A stretch of 64,000 bases of DNA from Clostridia bacterium (lineage in GTDB: Bacteria > Bacillota > Clostridia > Acetivibrionales > DSM-2933): contig JAOABQ010000099.1 in the NCBI GenBank assembly GCA_026418275.1, positions 124,001-188,000 of the forward strand, written 5' to 3'. Made by a program: the position numbers and the translations under genes. Below the pieces are notes generated by a model that was not told the DNA's origin, made no database searches, and saw only the letters and a program-made list of their open reading frames with translations. Below, one piece after another: positions 8,560 to 17,025 of the stretch (positions are counted from its first letter, which is position 1; every line of letters begins with the position of its first letter).

Positions 8560-10161
8560 TCAACCATATATTTTCCTTCCTGCTAGATAAGTTTGTAGTA
8601 CCTTAATATTTTTTATATCATCAGGCTGAATTTTATATGGGTCTTTATCCAGAACAATAAAGTCAGCCAGTTTACCTTTTTCAAGAGTTCCCTTGATTTT
8701 CTCCTCAAAAGAAGCATAGGCTGCATCAATTGTATAGAGTCTAACAGCCTCATCCACAGAGAGCTTCTCCGATGGATTCCAACCGTTTTCCGGTAGCCCA
8801 TTTAAATTCTTTCGTGTTATTGCTGAATATATTCCTTCAAAAGGATTGATGTTGTCACAAGGAGCATCAGATCCTCCTATAGCTTTTATATTACTTTTCA
8901 GAAACGATTTCCACGCATAAGCATATTTTGAGCGCTCCGCCCCAAGTTTTTTCTCAACCCATCCTAAATCGCTTGATAAAAATCTTGGCTGAATATCTGC
9001 AATTACATTCAGTTTCTTAAACAGTGAAAGAATTTCTTTGTTTACAACCTGACAGTGAACAATCCTATGTCGGGTATCTGACCTTGGATAACATTCTTGT
9101 GCATTTTTAATTGCCATAAGCGATGAAAAAATTGCTTGATCACCTATTGCATGTATCGCAATTTGAAGTCCCGCAGAATGAGCTAAATAAACCATCTCTT
9201 GAATTTCTGCATCTTCATGGATCACCATTCCTTTATTTCCGGGTTCATTTTCATAGGGTTGAAAAAGTGACGCTGTCCCACCACCTAGCGATCCGTCCAT
9301 AAACATTTTGACTGCTCCTTGTTTTACAAGGAGAGAGCCTTTTCCCGTTTTAAAACCAGCCGTAATCAATTTATTAACATCATCCGGTGAATAAGCATCC
9401 GCCTCAAGGTATGCCCTGATATTTAGCCTTTTTTTCTTTTCTAATTCAAGGTATAAATTCCATATATCTTCCCAGTTCAAACTATTCTGTATCATATCCA
9501 AAGGTTGGACAGATGTAAGTCCAAAACTATTGGAATCATAAATTGCCTTTTCAAGTAACCTGGCGTTATTTTGAATAGACTTTATAGGCATTTTCTGAAA
9601 TGCCATATACATTGCTTCTTCCTTTAAAACTCCAGTCGGAGTACCATCTTCGGACCTGTCAATTAACCCTCCAGATGGGTTCTGTGCTTTGTCAAGATCC
9701 ATCAGTCCAATTGCTGCTGAATTCACAACAGCAATGTGACCACAGACTCTCTGAATAAAAATCGGTATTGAATCACTAATTTTATCTAAATCATCTCTTA
9801 AAGGGTATCTTTTTTCAGCTAGTATCGATTCATCCCAACCATACCCAAAAATCCATTTTTCATTTTGCACTTTCTTTATCTTTTCTTTTAGCCGCATTCC
9901 TATTTCATCTATTACTCTCGCTTTTGTAAGATCCACAATATTTGAATGGTTCGCATAATATAAAAGGTGGATATGCGAATCATTCAAACCGGGTATTATT
10001 GTCAATCCATTCATGTCTAATAATTCATGAGACGTATAAAAAGCTTTGTTCAACCCATTTCCAACTTCAAGAATTGAATTGCCCTCAACCATCATATAAT
10101 CCGCATTGGGGAAATGCTTGTTCATAGTATAAATATTGGCATTATAAAATATCTTTTTCAT
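8560..10161 (-). CDS. Amidohydrolase, YtcJ-like
   Basis: A predicted 533-residue metal-dependent hydrolase of the YtcJ / amidohydrolase-3 group. The start at 10161 directly follows the arsR-type stop and has GAGG upstream. Visible landmarks are NDSHIHLLYYA (HxH metal site, near residue 60), a mid-protein VKMFMDGSLGGG, QIAIHAIGDQA, and a C-terminal GGSDAPCDNINPFEGI followed by GTLEKGKLADFIVLDKDP, typical of the family. The substrate is not predictable. Coupling to an ArsR-type repressor (10163-10585) with a strong promoter is unusual and suggests metal- or metalloid-dependent expression. Confidence 0.88.
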   Translation of the reverse strand: MKKIFYNANIYTMNKHFPNADYMMVEGNSILEVGNGLNKAFYTSHELLDMNGLTIIPGLNDSHIHLLYYANHSNIVDLTKARVIDEIGMRLKEKIKKVQNEKWIFGYGWDESILAEKRYPLRDDLDKISDSIPIFIQRVCGHIAVVNSAAIGLMDLDKAQNPSGGLIDRSEDGTPTGVLKEEAMYMAFQKMPIKSIQNNARLLEKAIYDSNSFGLTSVQPLDMIQNSLNWEDIWNLYLELEKKKRLNIRAYLEADAYSPDDVNKLITAGFKTGKGSLLVKQGAVKMFMDGSLGGGTASLFQPYENEPGNKGMVIHEDAEIQEMVYLAHSAGLQIAIHAIGDQAIFSSLMAIKNAQECYPRSDTRHRIVHCQVVNKEILSLFKKLNVIADIQPRFLSSDLGWVEKKLGAERSKYAYAWKSFLKSNIKAIGGSDAPCDNINPFEGIYSAITRKNLNGLPENGWNPSEKLSVDEAVRLYTIDAAYASFEEKIKGTLEKGKLADFIVLDKDPYKIQPDDIKNIKVLQTYLAGRKIYG

Positions 10162-10162
10162 G

Positions 10163-10585
10163 TCAGCATTCCTCTTCACCTCTAAGCTCAGCCCATTCAT
10201 TACTCTCGGCACCAACAATACATTTTCCGTCAACCCTCATAGATAGACGTTTTTGGCAGCGTGAGACCTCTTCCACCATCAATTCTTTAGGAATAGTCAA
10301 TACAGTTTTTCGAATTTCCGTATCAAATTTTTCATTTCTGGTTCTATAATGGTAAAAGGTCCATTTGCCTTCTTTCTTTTCATAGATAAGTCCTGCATTC
10401 TTTAGAATCCTCAGGTGTTTAGAAACATTGTATTGATTTTCCTCTAATACATCTATAATCTCAGAAACACTTATTTTTGAATCTATAGAAAGCAGTAACC
10501 ACATTATTTTAAGCCTTGTCATATCAGACAATGCCTTAAACATAATGGTATAGCGCTCCAAAGGATTTATTTCATTGTTTTCCAT
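10163..10585 (-). CDS. ArsR family regulator (third)
   Basis: A 140-residue ArsR-type winged-helix protein. The recognition region reads NQYNVSKHLRILKNAGL and the wing KKEGKWTFYHYRT. The alpha-3 region (SKISVSEIID) has no cysteine, so the classical ArsR site is absent. Cysteines occur only in the C-terminal extension (SRCQKR, GKCIVG, EEEC), suggesting a different sensing site. Its promoter is TTGACA-17-TATACT with CATATGC-N8-GCATAT immediately downstream. The same operator form lies before the CCGP peptide / P-type ATPase unit, so this protein probably controls both. Confidence 0.88.
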   Translation of the reverse strand: MENNEINPLERYTIMFKALSDMTRLKIMWLLLSIDSKISVSEIIDVLEENQYNVSKHLRILKNAGLIYEKKEGKWTFYHYRTRNEKFDTEIRKTVLTIPKELMVEEVSRCQKRLSMRVDGKCIVGAESNEWAELRGEEEC

Positions 10586-10606
10586 GCGATACCTCCATAT
10601 ACATTA

Positions 10607-10660
10607 CATATGCCATATTGTGCATATTTTAAGTATATGATTATAGTTAATACCTGTCAA
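10607..10660 (-). promoter_or_regulatory. Sigma-A promoter and operator of the third arsR
   Basis: Minus strand: -35 TTGACA at 10660-10655, a 17-base spacer, -10 TATACT at 10637-10632. Three bases further on is the inverted repeat CATATGC (10607-10613) / GCATATT (10622-10628) with an 8-base spacer. One arm has a single mismatch at the end. The repeat matches that at 12896-12917. Confidence 0.8.
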
Positions 10661-10692
10661 CGACACGAGAATTCTCTATTTACTGTGTTCTG

Positions 10693-12636
10693 TTAAGCAG
10701 GGTTATCACTCAAAGTAGTTACCACCTTCTCGCAGATCTTTTTGTTTATATTTGGCGTTGCCCACAATAATAATGTCGAACTAATGATTACAGTGATTGT
10801 GCCTGCCTCTTGAAAAATGATAGCAATAACAGGCGTAAGCAAACCTAGATTACCAAGGATAATACCAATGAGATTAAAAACCATTGAAAAGAAAATATTC
10901 AGTTTTATTCGACGCACTACCCTACGGGATATAACTACAAACTCAGCAACTTTTGTTAAATCATCATTCATCAAAGCAACGTCCGCAGTCTCAATAGCAA
11001 CGTCCGTCCCGCTTGACCCCATTGCAATGCCGACATCCGCTAAAGCAAGTGCCGGTGCGTCATTAATTCCGTCACCAATCATAGCTACTTTCTGACCAGC
11101 CTTTTGAAGTTTGCGAACATACTCCTGCTTATCTTCAGGCAATAATTCAGCATGAACATTCGTTACCCCTATTTGCTTAGCAACAGCCTGCGCAGAAGCC
11201 TGATTATCACCAGTTAGCATGTGTAGATTTTCTATGCCCAGAACCTCACTCAGGGCATTAACAGCACCCTTTGTCTCAGGACGAATCTTATCTGCAATTG
11301 CTATTAATCCAATTGCACAATCTCCCTTAGACACAAGAATACTTGTACGCCCAAGCTCCTCTTGGGTAGTAAGACCTTTTTCTATTTCAGCGGGTATGCT
11401 TATCCCTTTGTTACGCAGAAATGATGTCCTTCCTACGCATATTTTTTTATCGCTGGTTACAGCTGTAACTCCCAATCCTACTTCCGACATAAAATCATCC
11501 GGATCTTGAACAGTTATACTTTTCTCTTTAGCAAAATCAAGGACCGCCTTAGCTAAAGGGTGCTCTGAATACTTTTCAGCTACTGCTGCCAAATGCAGGA
11601 CTTCTTCTTTTGATGAATCATATGAAGGTATGATATCAAGAACTTTTGGATGTCCAACAGTAAAAGTACCTGTTTTATCAATAAGTAATGCATTTACTTT
11701 TCCTGCAAGCTCAAAAAACAGGCCACCTTTTACTATTACACCCCTTCGAGACATGTTGGCTATGCCTGCTGTTACAGCTGTAGGAGTACCAATGGAGAGA
11801 GCACAGGGGGCAGCAACGAGAAGAATAGACACAGCCGACTTAATATCACGGGTAATATAATACCCAAGTGCAGCAGCTAAAAGAACAATTGGTAAAAACC
11901 ATGCTGTAAAACGGTCGGCTATTTTCTGTATCGGAGCTTTTAATTCATGAGCTTCTTCAACTCTATGGACAATTTTTGCAAGAGTTGTATCTTCACCAAC
12001 TTTTGTCGCTTCAAATTCCAGTCTGCCGGTTTCATTTAACGTACCTGCGAATAATTCTGAACCAGTTGTCTTATGAGCAGGAACAGATTCACCCGTTATT
12101 GCGGCTTGATTGACACTTCCGCTGCCTGATACAACTATGCCGTCTACAGGTATTCCTTCCCCTGGTTTTACTACGATAATATTCCCTATTTGTACATCCT
12201 CAACAGGTACGGCTTCTTCCCTGCCTTCTTTGATAATCGTTGCAGTCTTCGGTGCAAGGTCTAGTAAATCTTGAATTCCCTTTCTGCTCTTATCTAATGC
12301 ATAGGATTCTACCGCACCTGCAACAGCCATGATAAAGATAACAATAGCAGCAGACAAGAATTCTCCTATCGCCATTGTAGCTGCGAGGGAGACTGTAACA
12401 AAAACATTAACTGTAATTCGTCCATGCAATAAATCTTTAATTCCATAAAAAAAACGTTGGATACCACCTAAAAAAGTAGCCAACAGTGCAATCCCCGCAG
12501 TGATAAATACTGGCGCTAAATTCCAGTGTTCAAGTCCGAAACTGGCTAATATCAAAAACAGCACAATAGATGGCACAATTGAAAGAATCAGAATTTCTTG
12601 AAACTTAGAAGATTTCTCAACTTGTTGATTTTCCAT
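10693..12636 (-). CDS. P1B-type heavy-metal ATPase with APC membrane motif
   Basis: A 647-residue metal-exporting P-type ATPase. It has no N-terminal metal-binding domain and goes directly into membrane helices. The phosphorylation motif IDKTGT has its Asp near residue 320; TGES, the HP-type SEHPLAKA, MLTGDNQ and GDGINDAPAL are all present. The membrane metal motif is APCALSIGTP (near 276) rather than CPC, so only one of the two usual cysteines remains and the transported ion cannot be assigned as Cd/Zn/Pb or Cu from this motif. It follows the CCGP peptide gene by 86 bp and shares its promoter. Confidence 0.92.
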   Translation of the reverse strand: MENQQVEKSSKFQEILILSIVPSIVLFLILASFGLEHWNLAPVFITAGIALLATFLGGIQRFFYGIKDLLHGRITVNVFVTVSLAATMAIGEFLSAAIVIFIMAVAGAVESYALDKSRKGIQDLLDLAPKTATIIKEGREEAVPVEDVQIGNIIVVKPGEGIPVDGIVVSGSGSVNQAAITGESVPAHKTTGSELFAGTLNETGRLEFEATKVGEDTTLAKIVHRVEEAHELKAPIQKIADRFTAWFLPIVLLAAALGYYITRDIKSAVSILLVAAPCALSIGTPTAVTAGIANMSRRGVIVKGGLFFELAGKVNALLIDKTGTFTVGHPKVLDIIPSYDSSKEEVLHLAAVAEKYSEHPLAKAVLDFAKEKSITVQDPDDFMSEVGLGVTAVTSDKKICVGRTSFLRNKGISIPAEIEKGLTTQEELGRTSILVSKGDCAIGLIAIADKIRPETKGAVNALSEVLGIENLHMLTGDNQASAQAVAKQIGVTNVHAELLPEDKQEYVRKLQKAGQKVAMIGDGINDAPALALADVGIAMGSSGTDVAIETADVALMNDDLTKVAEFVVISRRVVRRIKLNIFFSMVFNLIGIILGNLGLLTPVIAIIFQEAGTITVIISSTLLLWATPNINKKICEKVVTTLSDNPA

Positions 12637-12722
12637 TATTATTTCTCCTACCTATCTCGTATAAATTTTTAATGACCGAAGCTGCTAGAATAGGTTTGCC
12701 CTAATCCAGCAGCTCCCCCTTA

Positions 12723-12872
12723 TTACTTTCCCTCTTTTACCGTTTTTGAAGAAACCGTATTTTTTTCAGACGATTGCTTAGTAGTTGGTGTACAAGTAGA
12801 CGGTCCACAGCAGCCTGTTTTAACCAAGGATTCTTTTAAAACTGCAAATATACCTTTCTTCTGCTTATCCAT
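12723..12872 (-). CDS. 49-residue CCGP peptide
   Basis: A short ORF with a very good ribosome site (AGGAGGT) and start ATG at 12872. The protein has a basic helical N-terminus (MDKQKKGIFAVLKESLVKTG), then CCGPSTCTP at residues 21-29 and a Ser/Lys-rich tail. The CCGP pattern followed by a third cysteine five residues on resembles the As(III) site of ArsD (MCCSTGVCGP) and the 1814-2137 protein. Nothing else is recognisable. A perfect consensus promoter and an ArsR-type operator sit directly upstream, so it is very likely expressed and metal-regulated. Inference: a soluble metal(loid)-binding peptide feeding the downstream ATPase. Confidence 0.75.
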   Translation of the reverse strand: MDKQKKGIFAVLKESLVKTGCCGPSTCTPTTKQSSEKNTVSSKTVKEGK

Positions 12873-12895
12873 TTCAGTACCTCCTATGTAATATT

Positions 12896-12957
12896 CATAT
12901 GCTCAAATTGGCATATGTGCATACGGATATTATACAGTTAGTCTCTGGGATTGTCAA
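12896..12957 (-). promoter_or_regulatory. Consensus promoter and operator of the CCGP peptide-ATPase operon
   Basis: Minus strand: -35 TTGACA at 12957-12952, 17-base spacer, -10 TATAAT at 12934-12929, both perfect. Downstream, CATATGC (12896-12902) and GCATATG (12911-12917) form a perfect 7-bp inverted repeat with an 8-base spacer. This matches the operator before the third arsR. Such a strong promoter needs repression, which fits an ArsR-type repressor. Confidence 0.85.
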
Positions 12958-13149
12958 TCAGAAAGGAAACTTACCATAGACGAGATACTTTATACTTTGG
13001 AAGATAACTATTTCAAAAATATATTCAGCTGTTACAATTTTATAAAATAAAAAAGAAGCCGTTATAACACGACCTCTTAAAAGAAATGTTCAAAAAAATA
13101 CCTGTGTGAATTTACAAAATTATAGCAAGAATTATCTTTCTTAAGACTA

Positions 13150-13944
13150 TCATTTTTTCTCCGATTCTATTATAAAAGAAGCTACAAAGTCTTCAACATT
13201 TCTGTTTGGCACCCAAGAACCAATAATCTCTTTACTGTTATCTTTGGGTATCATTCGGATATTTGAGAACCCTGCAGTTTCAAGCATACTTCTTATCGTT
13301 TCTACGTATTCTGCACCTGCTATACACCCCGTCATCATTGTCAAATCATGTCTGATCTGTTCCGGTAATTCTGCCGTTGCAACAACATCAGAAATGGATA
13401 GACGGCCACCAGATTTTAGAACCCTGAAAGCCTCCTTAAAAACCATTTGCTTATCCAGGGATAAATTAATGACACAATTTGAAATTATAACATCAACAGA
13501 AGCATCCGCAACAGGCAAATGTTCAATCTCGCCAAGTCTAAATTCTACATTTGAATATCCGCTTTTCTCAGCATTATTTCTTGCAAGTTTAATCATTTCA
13601 GGTGTCATATCAACGCCGATAACAAATCCTGTCTCTCCAACCTGTCTTCTTGAAAGAAAGCAGTCAAATCCACCACCGCTTCCAAGGTCAAGTACAACTT
13701 CACCTTCTTTTAATGCAGCAATAGCAATTGGATTGCCGCACCCTAATCCCATGTTAGCTTCAAGTGGTACATTTGAAAGGTCATCTTCAGCATAACCTAT
13801 TTTAATAGAGGATTCGCCGATATCTATTGGAGTTCCACTGCAGCTACAACCTCCTCCGCAACAGCCTCCTTCGGAACCGTTCAACGCAACCTCCGCATAA
13901 TTTTTTCTAATCAAATCTCTAATATCTTCCTTATTATTTGCCAT
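13150..13944 (-). CDS. arsM: Arsenite S-adenosylmethionine methyltransferase ArsM
   Basis: A predicted 264-residue class I methyltransferase that methylates trivalent arsenic with SAM. The ATG at 13944 is preferred by spacing from GGAG. The SAM site reads VLDLGSGGGFDCFL near residue 85. The three conserved catalytic cysteines are present: MGLGCGNP (69), SNCVINLS (157) and MTGCIAGA (207). The N-terminus has an extra Cys-rich stretch GGCCGGGCSCSG (residues 26-37). It is the last gene of the unit headed by the fourth arsR, directly after a small thioredoxin gene, which fits the need for thiol reductant in arsenic methylation. Confidence 0.96.
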   Translation of the reverse strand: MANNKEDIRDLIRKNYAEVALNGSEGGCCGGGCSCSGTPIDIGESSIKIGYAEDDLSNVPLEANMGLGCGNPIAIAALKEGEVVLDLGSGGGFDCFLSRRQVGETGFVIGVDMTPEMIKLARNNAEKSGYSNVEFRLGEIEHLPVADASVDVIISNCVINLSLDKQMVFKEAFRVLKSGGRLSISDVVATAELPEQIRHDLTMMTGCIAGAEYVETIRSMLETAGFSNIRMIPKDNSKEIIGSWVPNRNVEDFVASFIIESEKK

Positions 13945-13962
13945 GAGCATTCTCCATTCATT

Positions 13963-14202
13963 TTACTTAATATTTTCAAGGATTTTTGTAATTTCTTTAG
14001 GTTTTAAAACCTTACCAAATGAAACAACCTTCTCATCAATTACCAATCCAGGCGTTGACATTATGCCATAGGCCATAATGTCTTGAAAATCCGTTACCTT
14101 TATAATATCCGCTTGAATACCTGTTTCTTTTAATGCTGCCTCTGTATTATCCTTTAACGTTACACAATTCTTACATCCCGGACCTAAAATCTTAATTATC
14201 AT
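13963..14202 (-). CDS. Small thioredoxin-family protein (CxxC)
   Basis: A predicted 79-residue redox-active disulfide protein of the MTH895-like small thioredoxin type. Start ATG at 14202 has AAGGAG upstream. The active site is GPGCKNC with Cys10 and Cys13 close to the N-terminus, and MSTPGLVIDEKVVSFG supplies the cis-proline loop. It sits 18 bp before arsM and 29 bp after ccdA, so it may be the soluble electron donor for one or both. Confidence 0.9.
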   Translation of the reverse strand: MIIKILGPGCKNCVTLKDNTEAALKETGIQADIIKVTDFQDIMAYGIMSTPGLVIDEKVVSFGKVLKPKEITKILENIK

Positions 14203-14231
14203 ATTAAAACACTCCTTCAAAACGTTATTTG

Positions 14232-14936
14232 CTAGAAACCTAAATAGAACATATAAAATGCTATCAACAAAATAAGTGAACCCATAATAATTTTAAGAAT
14301 CTTACTCGCATTTCCATATTTCTCATTTGACGATATCTTATGTACAAATCCCACAGATGTTCCTGCTATGAGAACCAAAAAACTGTGTCCTAAAGAGTAA
14401 AGCAACAATAGTAATATTCCCCATAGCAGACTTCCTCCTTTTGCTACAATTGCAAGAAGTACAACTAAAACCGGTGTTGCACAAGGTGATGAGAAAAAGC
14501 CACCCAAAACTCCAGCAAAGAACGCCCCCACAAAGCCGCGCTTAGTGCTTTTACTAATAGCGTAGGAAGAAGGAATGAAGTTGTATACCTCCCAGGTCTG
14601 AAGAGCCATTAAAAGCATAAGTACTCCAAGTATTATATACCACCATGAACCCGTCCCCTGCATGAGTCTTCCAAGCAAGGATGCAGCTGTACCTAAAATG
14701 GTAAATGTCACTGCCATACCTGCAGAAAATACAACTGATAACCAAAATGCTCTTTTAGTATCCCTTTGTCCCGTGCCCCCCACATACCCTATAACAAGCG
14801 GTACACTTGTAAGTGCACACGGAGTAACAGATGTAAGTATACCTGCAAGCAATGCCAAAAGCGGTGCAACCCAAATATTTGCTGAAATAGCGGCTGAAAG
14901 TGATTCAAGCCATTGGTTTATAGCACCATTCATCAT
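14232..14936 (-). CDS. ccdA: CcdA-type transmembrane electron carrier (second)
   Basis: A 234-residue membrane protein with six predicted helices. The family cysteines appear in SVTPCALTSVPLVIGYVGG (first helix) and FFSSPCATPVLVVLLAIV (fourth). It should pass electrons from cytoplasmic thioredoxin to the external thioredoxin-like domain encoded just upstream; the two genes overlap by four bases. This is the more canonical of the two CcdA proteins in the window. Confidence 0.92.
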   Translation of the reverse strand: MMNGAINQWLESLSAAISANIWVAPLLALLAGILTSVTPCALTSVPLVIGYVGGTGQRDTKRAFWLSVVFSAGMAVTFTILGTAASLLGRLMQGTGSWWYIILGVLMLLMALQTWEVYNFIPSSYAISKSTKRGFVGAFFAGVLGGFFSSPCATPVLVVLLAIVAKGGSLLWGILLLLLYSLGHSFLVLIAGTSVGFVHKISSNEKYGNASKILKIIMGSLILLIAFYMFYLGF

Positions 14937-15478
14937 TTTACCCCCATTTCCTTTAGCACACTTAACATCTGATCTTTGGTAAGGCCACCTTCATGAGCAG
15001 TAAAAACATGCTCACCTGTATCTTTTGATGTGTATTGCTTAAGTTCCAAAGCATCAGGATTTTTAGGTTTATATGGCTTGCCATTTGCATCAATAAAAAT
15101 TTGTGTAGGTATCACACTAATTGGATAACCTTCAGCTAAATCCTTATACTTCCATACATCAACAAATCTTATGATTGCTTTCCCCTGCATTTCTGTATTT
15201 AGCTCTTTTAGTACAGGGGCCATTAGTTTACAAGGAATGCAGGAATCAGAACCAAAGTCAATTATAATTGGCACCTTATATGACTTAAGCTTTTCAAGGT
15301 CAAGTTTTTCTGTTACATGAAGTGCAAAGTCGGTATTTTCTACACTACTTAATGGCGCAGTATCTTTTTTATTATTTTTAACTACCCATATGCCAACTAA
15401 AACACAAACCAGCAATACTGGTATGATGATTTTTATAGCCATCCCTTTTTTTGAGCTAGTAACATTTTCATTACTCAT
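14933..15478 (-). CDS. Membrane-anchored thioredoxin-like protein
   Basis: A predicted 181-residue protein. The ATG at 15478 overlaps the ferredoxin stop and has GGAGGG upstream. One N-terminal membrane segment (AIKIIIPVLLVCVLVGIWVV) is followed by a thioredoxin domain with active site SDSCIPCKLMAPVL near residue 87 and cis-proline in YPISVIPTQIFID. The domain should face the outside. Coupled translation with ferredoxin upstream and ccdA downstream points to a transmembrane thiol relay. Confidence 0.9.
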   Translation of the reverse strand: MSNENVTSSKKGMAIKIIIPVLLVCVLVGIWVVKNNKKDTAPLSSVENTDFALHVTEKLDLEKLKSYKVPIIIDFGSDSCIPCKLMAPVLKELNTEMQGKAIIRFVDVWKYKDLAEGYPISVIPTQIFIDANGKPYKPKNPDALELKQYTSKDTGEHVFTAHEGGLTKDQMLSVLKEMGVK

Positions 15479-15738
15479 TAGCAGCACCCTCCACTTTCAT
15501 CCCCGCATGAACAACAGCAATTATCATTTTTCTGTGTTTTATCCCCTACATATGAAATAGCTTCTGATGGGCAAAGATTTCCGCATCCATAACAGCCTTG
15601 GATACATCCTTCCGGTTTAACAACAACCGGAGTAGGTGCTTTTTTAACATCATACACCCCATGTTTGCACATGTCTGTACAAGCGCCACACTCAATACAT
15701 TTCTCATAGTCAATAACAGGATACCAGGTTTTAGACAT
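15478..15738 (-). CDS. Two-[4Fe-4S] ferredoxin-like protein with Cys-rich tail
   Basis: An 86-residue protein with two cysteine clusters: C14-x2-C17-x2-C20-x3-C24 (canonical [4Fe-4S]) and C45-x3-C49-x2-C52-x3-C56 (near-canonical). The last 13 residues carry six more cysteines (NCCCSCGD and GGCC), unusual for ferredoxins and possibly a metalloid-binding tail. It is translationally coupled to the membrane thioredoxin gene and follows arsP by 39 bp. Inference: it feeds electrons into the thiol relay or into methylarsenical reduction. Confidence 0.88.
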   Translation of the reverse strand: MSKTWYPVIDYEKCIECGACTDMCKHGVYDVKKAPTPVVVKPEGCIQGCYGCGNLCPSEAISYVGDKTQKNDNCCCSCGDESGGCC

Positions 15739-15777
15739 AAAATAGACCTCCTAAGTTTATATAAAAGATTTTAAAGC

Positions 15778-16794
15778 CTACATTAAAAGATAGCCAAAGG
15801 TATTGAAACAGTACCCGATTATAATAATGCCCAAAGTTACAATACCTACAAATATAGCTAAAAGTTTCATTTTAACAACTTTCTTCAGCATTATCATTGA
15901 TGGAAGAGAAAGTGCAGTTACAGCCATCATAAAGGATAATGCAGTTCCAAGTCCTACCCCCTTTGAAACTAAAGCCTCAGCTATCGGTAGTGTACCGAAG
16001 ATATCCGCATACATGGGAACACCTACAAAAGTCGCCAGCAGAACAGAATACCATTTGTCCTGACCAAGTACTGCTGAAATGATGCTTTCAGGAATCCAAT
16101 TGTGGATGGCGGCACCTATTCCTACACCAATTAGAATATACATCCAAACTTTCTTTATTATGTCTAACACTTGATCCTTTGCAAAATCTATTCTGTCACG
16201 CGTAGACAGTTCTTCTTGTCCAGCCTCAAGCACCTTATTGTTATAAACAAATGACTCTACATACTTTTCAAGTTTCAATTTACTAATGATAGTGCCTCCA
16301 ATAACTGCAAGGATAACCCCAACAACCACATAGGCTATTGCTATTTTCCAATTAAATATGCTGGCCAGTAGGATAACAGAGGCTAAGTCTACAAGAGGTG
16401 AAGATATTAAAAATGAAAATGTAACGCCAATTGGCAGACCTGCACTTGTAAAGCCTATAAACAAAGGAATGGATGAGCATGAGCAAAAAGGTGTAACAGT
16501 TCCAAGCAAAGCCCCTAATATATTTGCAGAAACCCCATTGTATTTACCTAAAATCTTTCTTGTTCTTTCAGGTGGGAAAAAACTCTGTATATATGAAATC
16601 GTAAATATCAGTACTGAAAGCAATATAAATATTTTAATCACATCATAAATAAAGAAGTGAATGCTTCCACCGAATCGATCCTGTACACTTAGCCCAAATA
16701 CGTTTTCTACCAGAAGCTTTATTAAATTAGAAAGCCACTCCATCTTAAGCAATTGATTATTTAACCATTCAAATATAATCGAAAAAATAGTCAT
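15778..16794 (-). CDS. arsP: Organoarsenical permease ArsP (UPF0718/DUF318 family)
   Basis: A 338-residue permease with about eight to ten hydrophobic segments. The signature TPFCSCSSIPLFIG lies near residue 101-114, with the CxC pair at 104 and 106. The second half repeats the fold with GVPMYADIFGTLPIAEALVSKG. ArsP of Campylobacter exports trivalent methyl- and aromatic arsenicals, which fits the arsM gene in the same unit. A decayed relative lies at 19117-19308. Confidence 0.9.
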   Translation of the reverse strand: MTIFSIIFEWLNNQLLKMEWLSNLIKLLVENVFGLSVQDRFGGSIHFFIYDVIKIFILLSVLIFTISYIQSFFPPERTRKILGKYNGVSANILGALLGTVTPFCSCSSIPLFIGFTSAGLPIGVTFSFLISSPLVDLASVILLASIFNWKIAIAYVVVGVILAVIGGTIISKLKLEKYVESFVYNNKVLEAGQEELSTRDRIDFAKDQVLDIIKKVWMYILIGVGIGAAIHNWIPESIISAVLGQDKWYSVLLATFVGVPMYADIFGTLPIAEALVSKGVGLGTALSFMMAVTALSLPSMIMLKKVVKMKLLAIFVGIVTLGIIIIGYCFNTFGYLLM

Positions 16795-17025
16795 CTATAT
16801 CACACCTTTCATTTTCCTTGATTTTAACTCCTGTTCCTTCAGAAGAAGATGCTGAAGAGGTGTCATAGCCTCTCCGTCCTCATAGATTACTTTAGTATAA
16901 TAGTCACATTTTTCAGTATCTACAATTGAAGCATTTTTCTTTCCGAATTTGAAACAATCTAGCGAATCTTCATCATGTTTTATTGCAATGCCACAATTAC
17001 TACAATTCTTCATATTTTTATTCAC
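16795..17025 (-). CDS. Small Cys-motif protein, unknown
   Basis: A 76-residue protein (72 from the internal ATG at 17013) of unknown family. It has CSNCG near the N-terminus, DCFKFG and EKCDYY, a zinc-ribbon-like spacing, and a charged helical C-terminus. The GTG at 17025 overlaps the MFS stop and the stop abuts the arsP start, so it is translationally sandwiched between two transporter genes. It may be an accessory or regulatory subunit of either. The start choice is uncertain. Confidence 0.6.
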   Translation of the reverse strand: MNKNMKNCSNCGIAIKHDEDSLDCFKFGKKNASIVDTEKCDYYTKVIYEDGEAMTPLQHLLLKEQELKSRKMKGVI

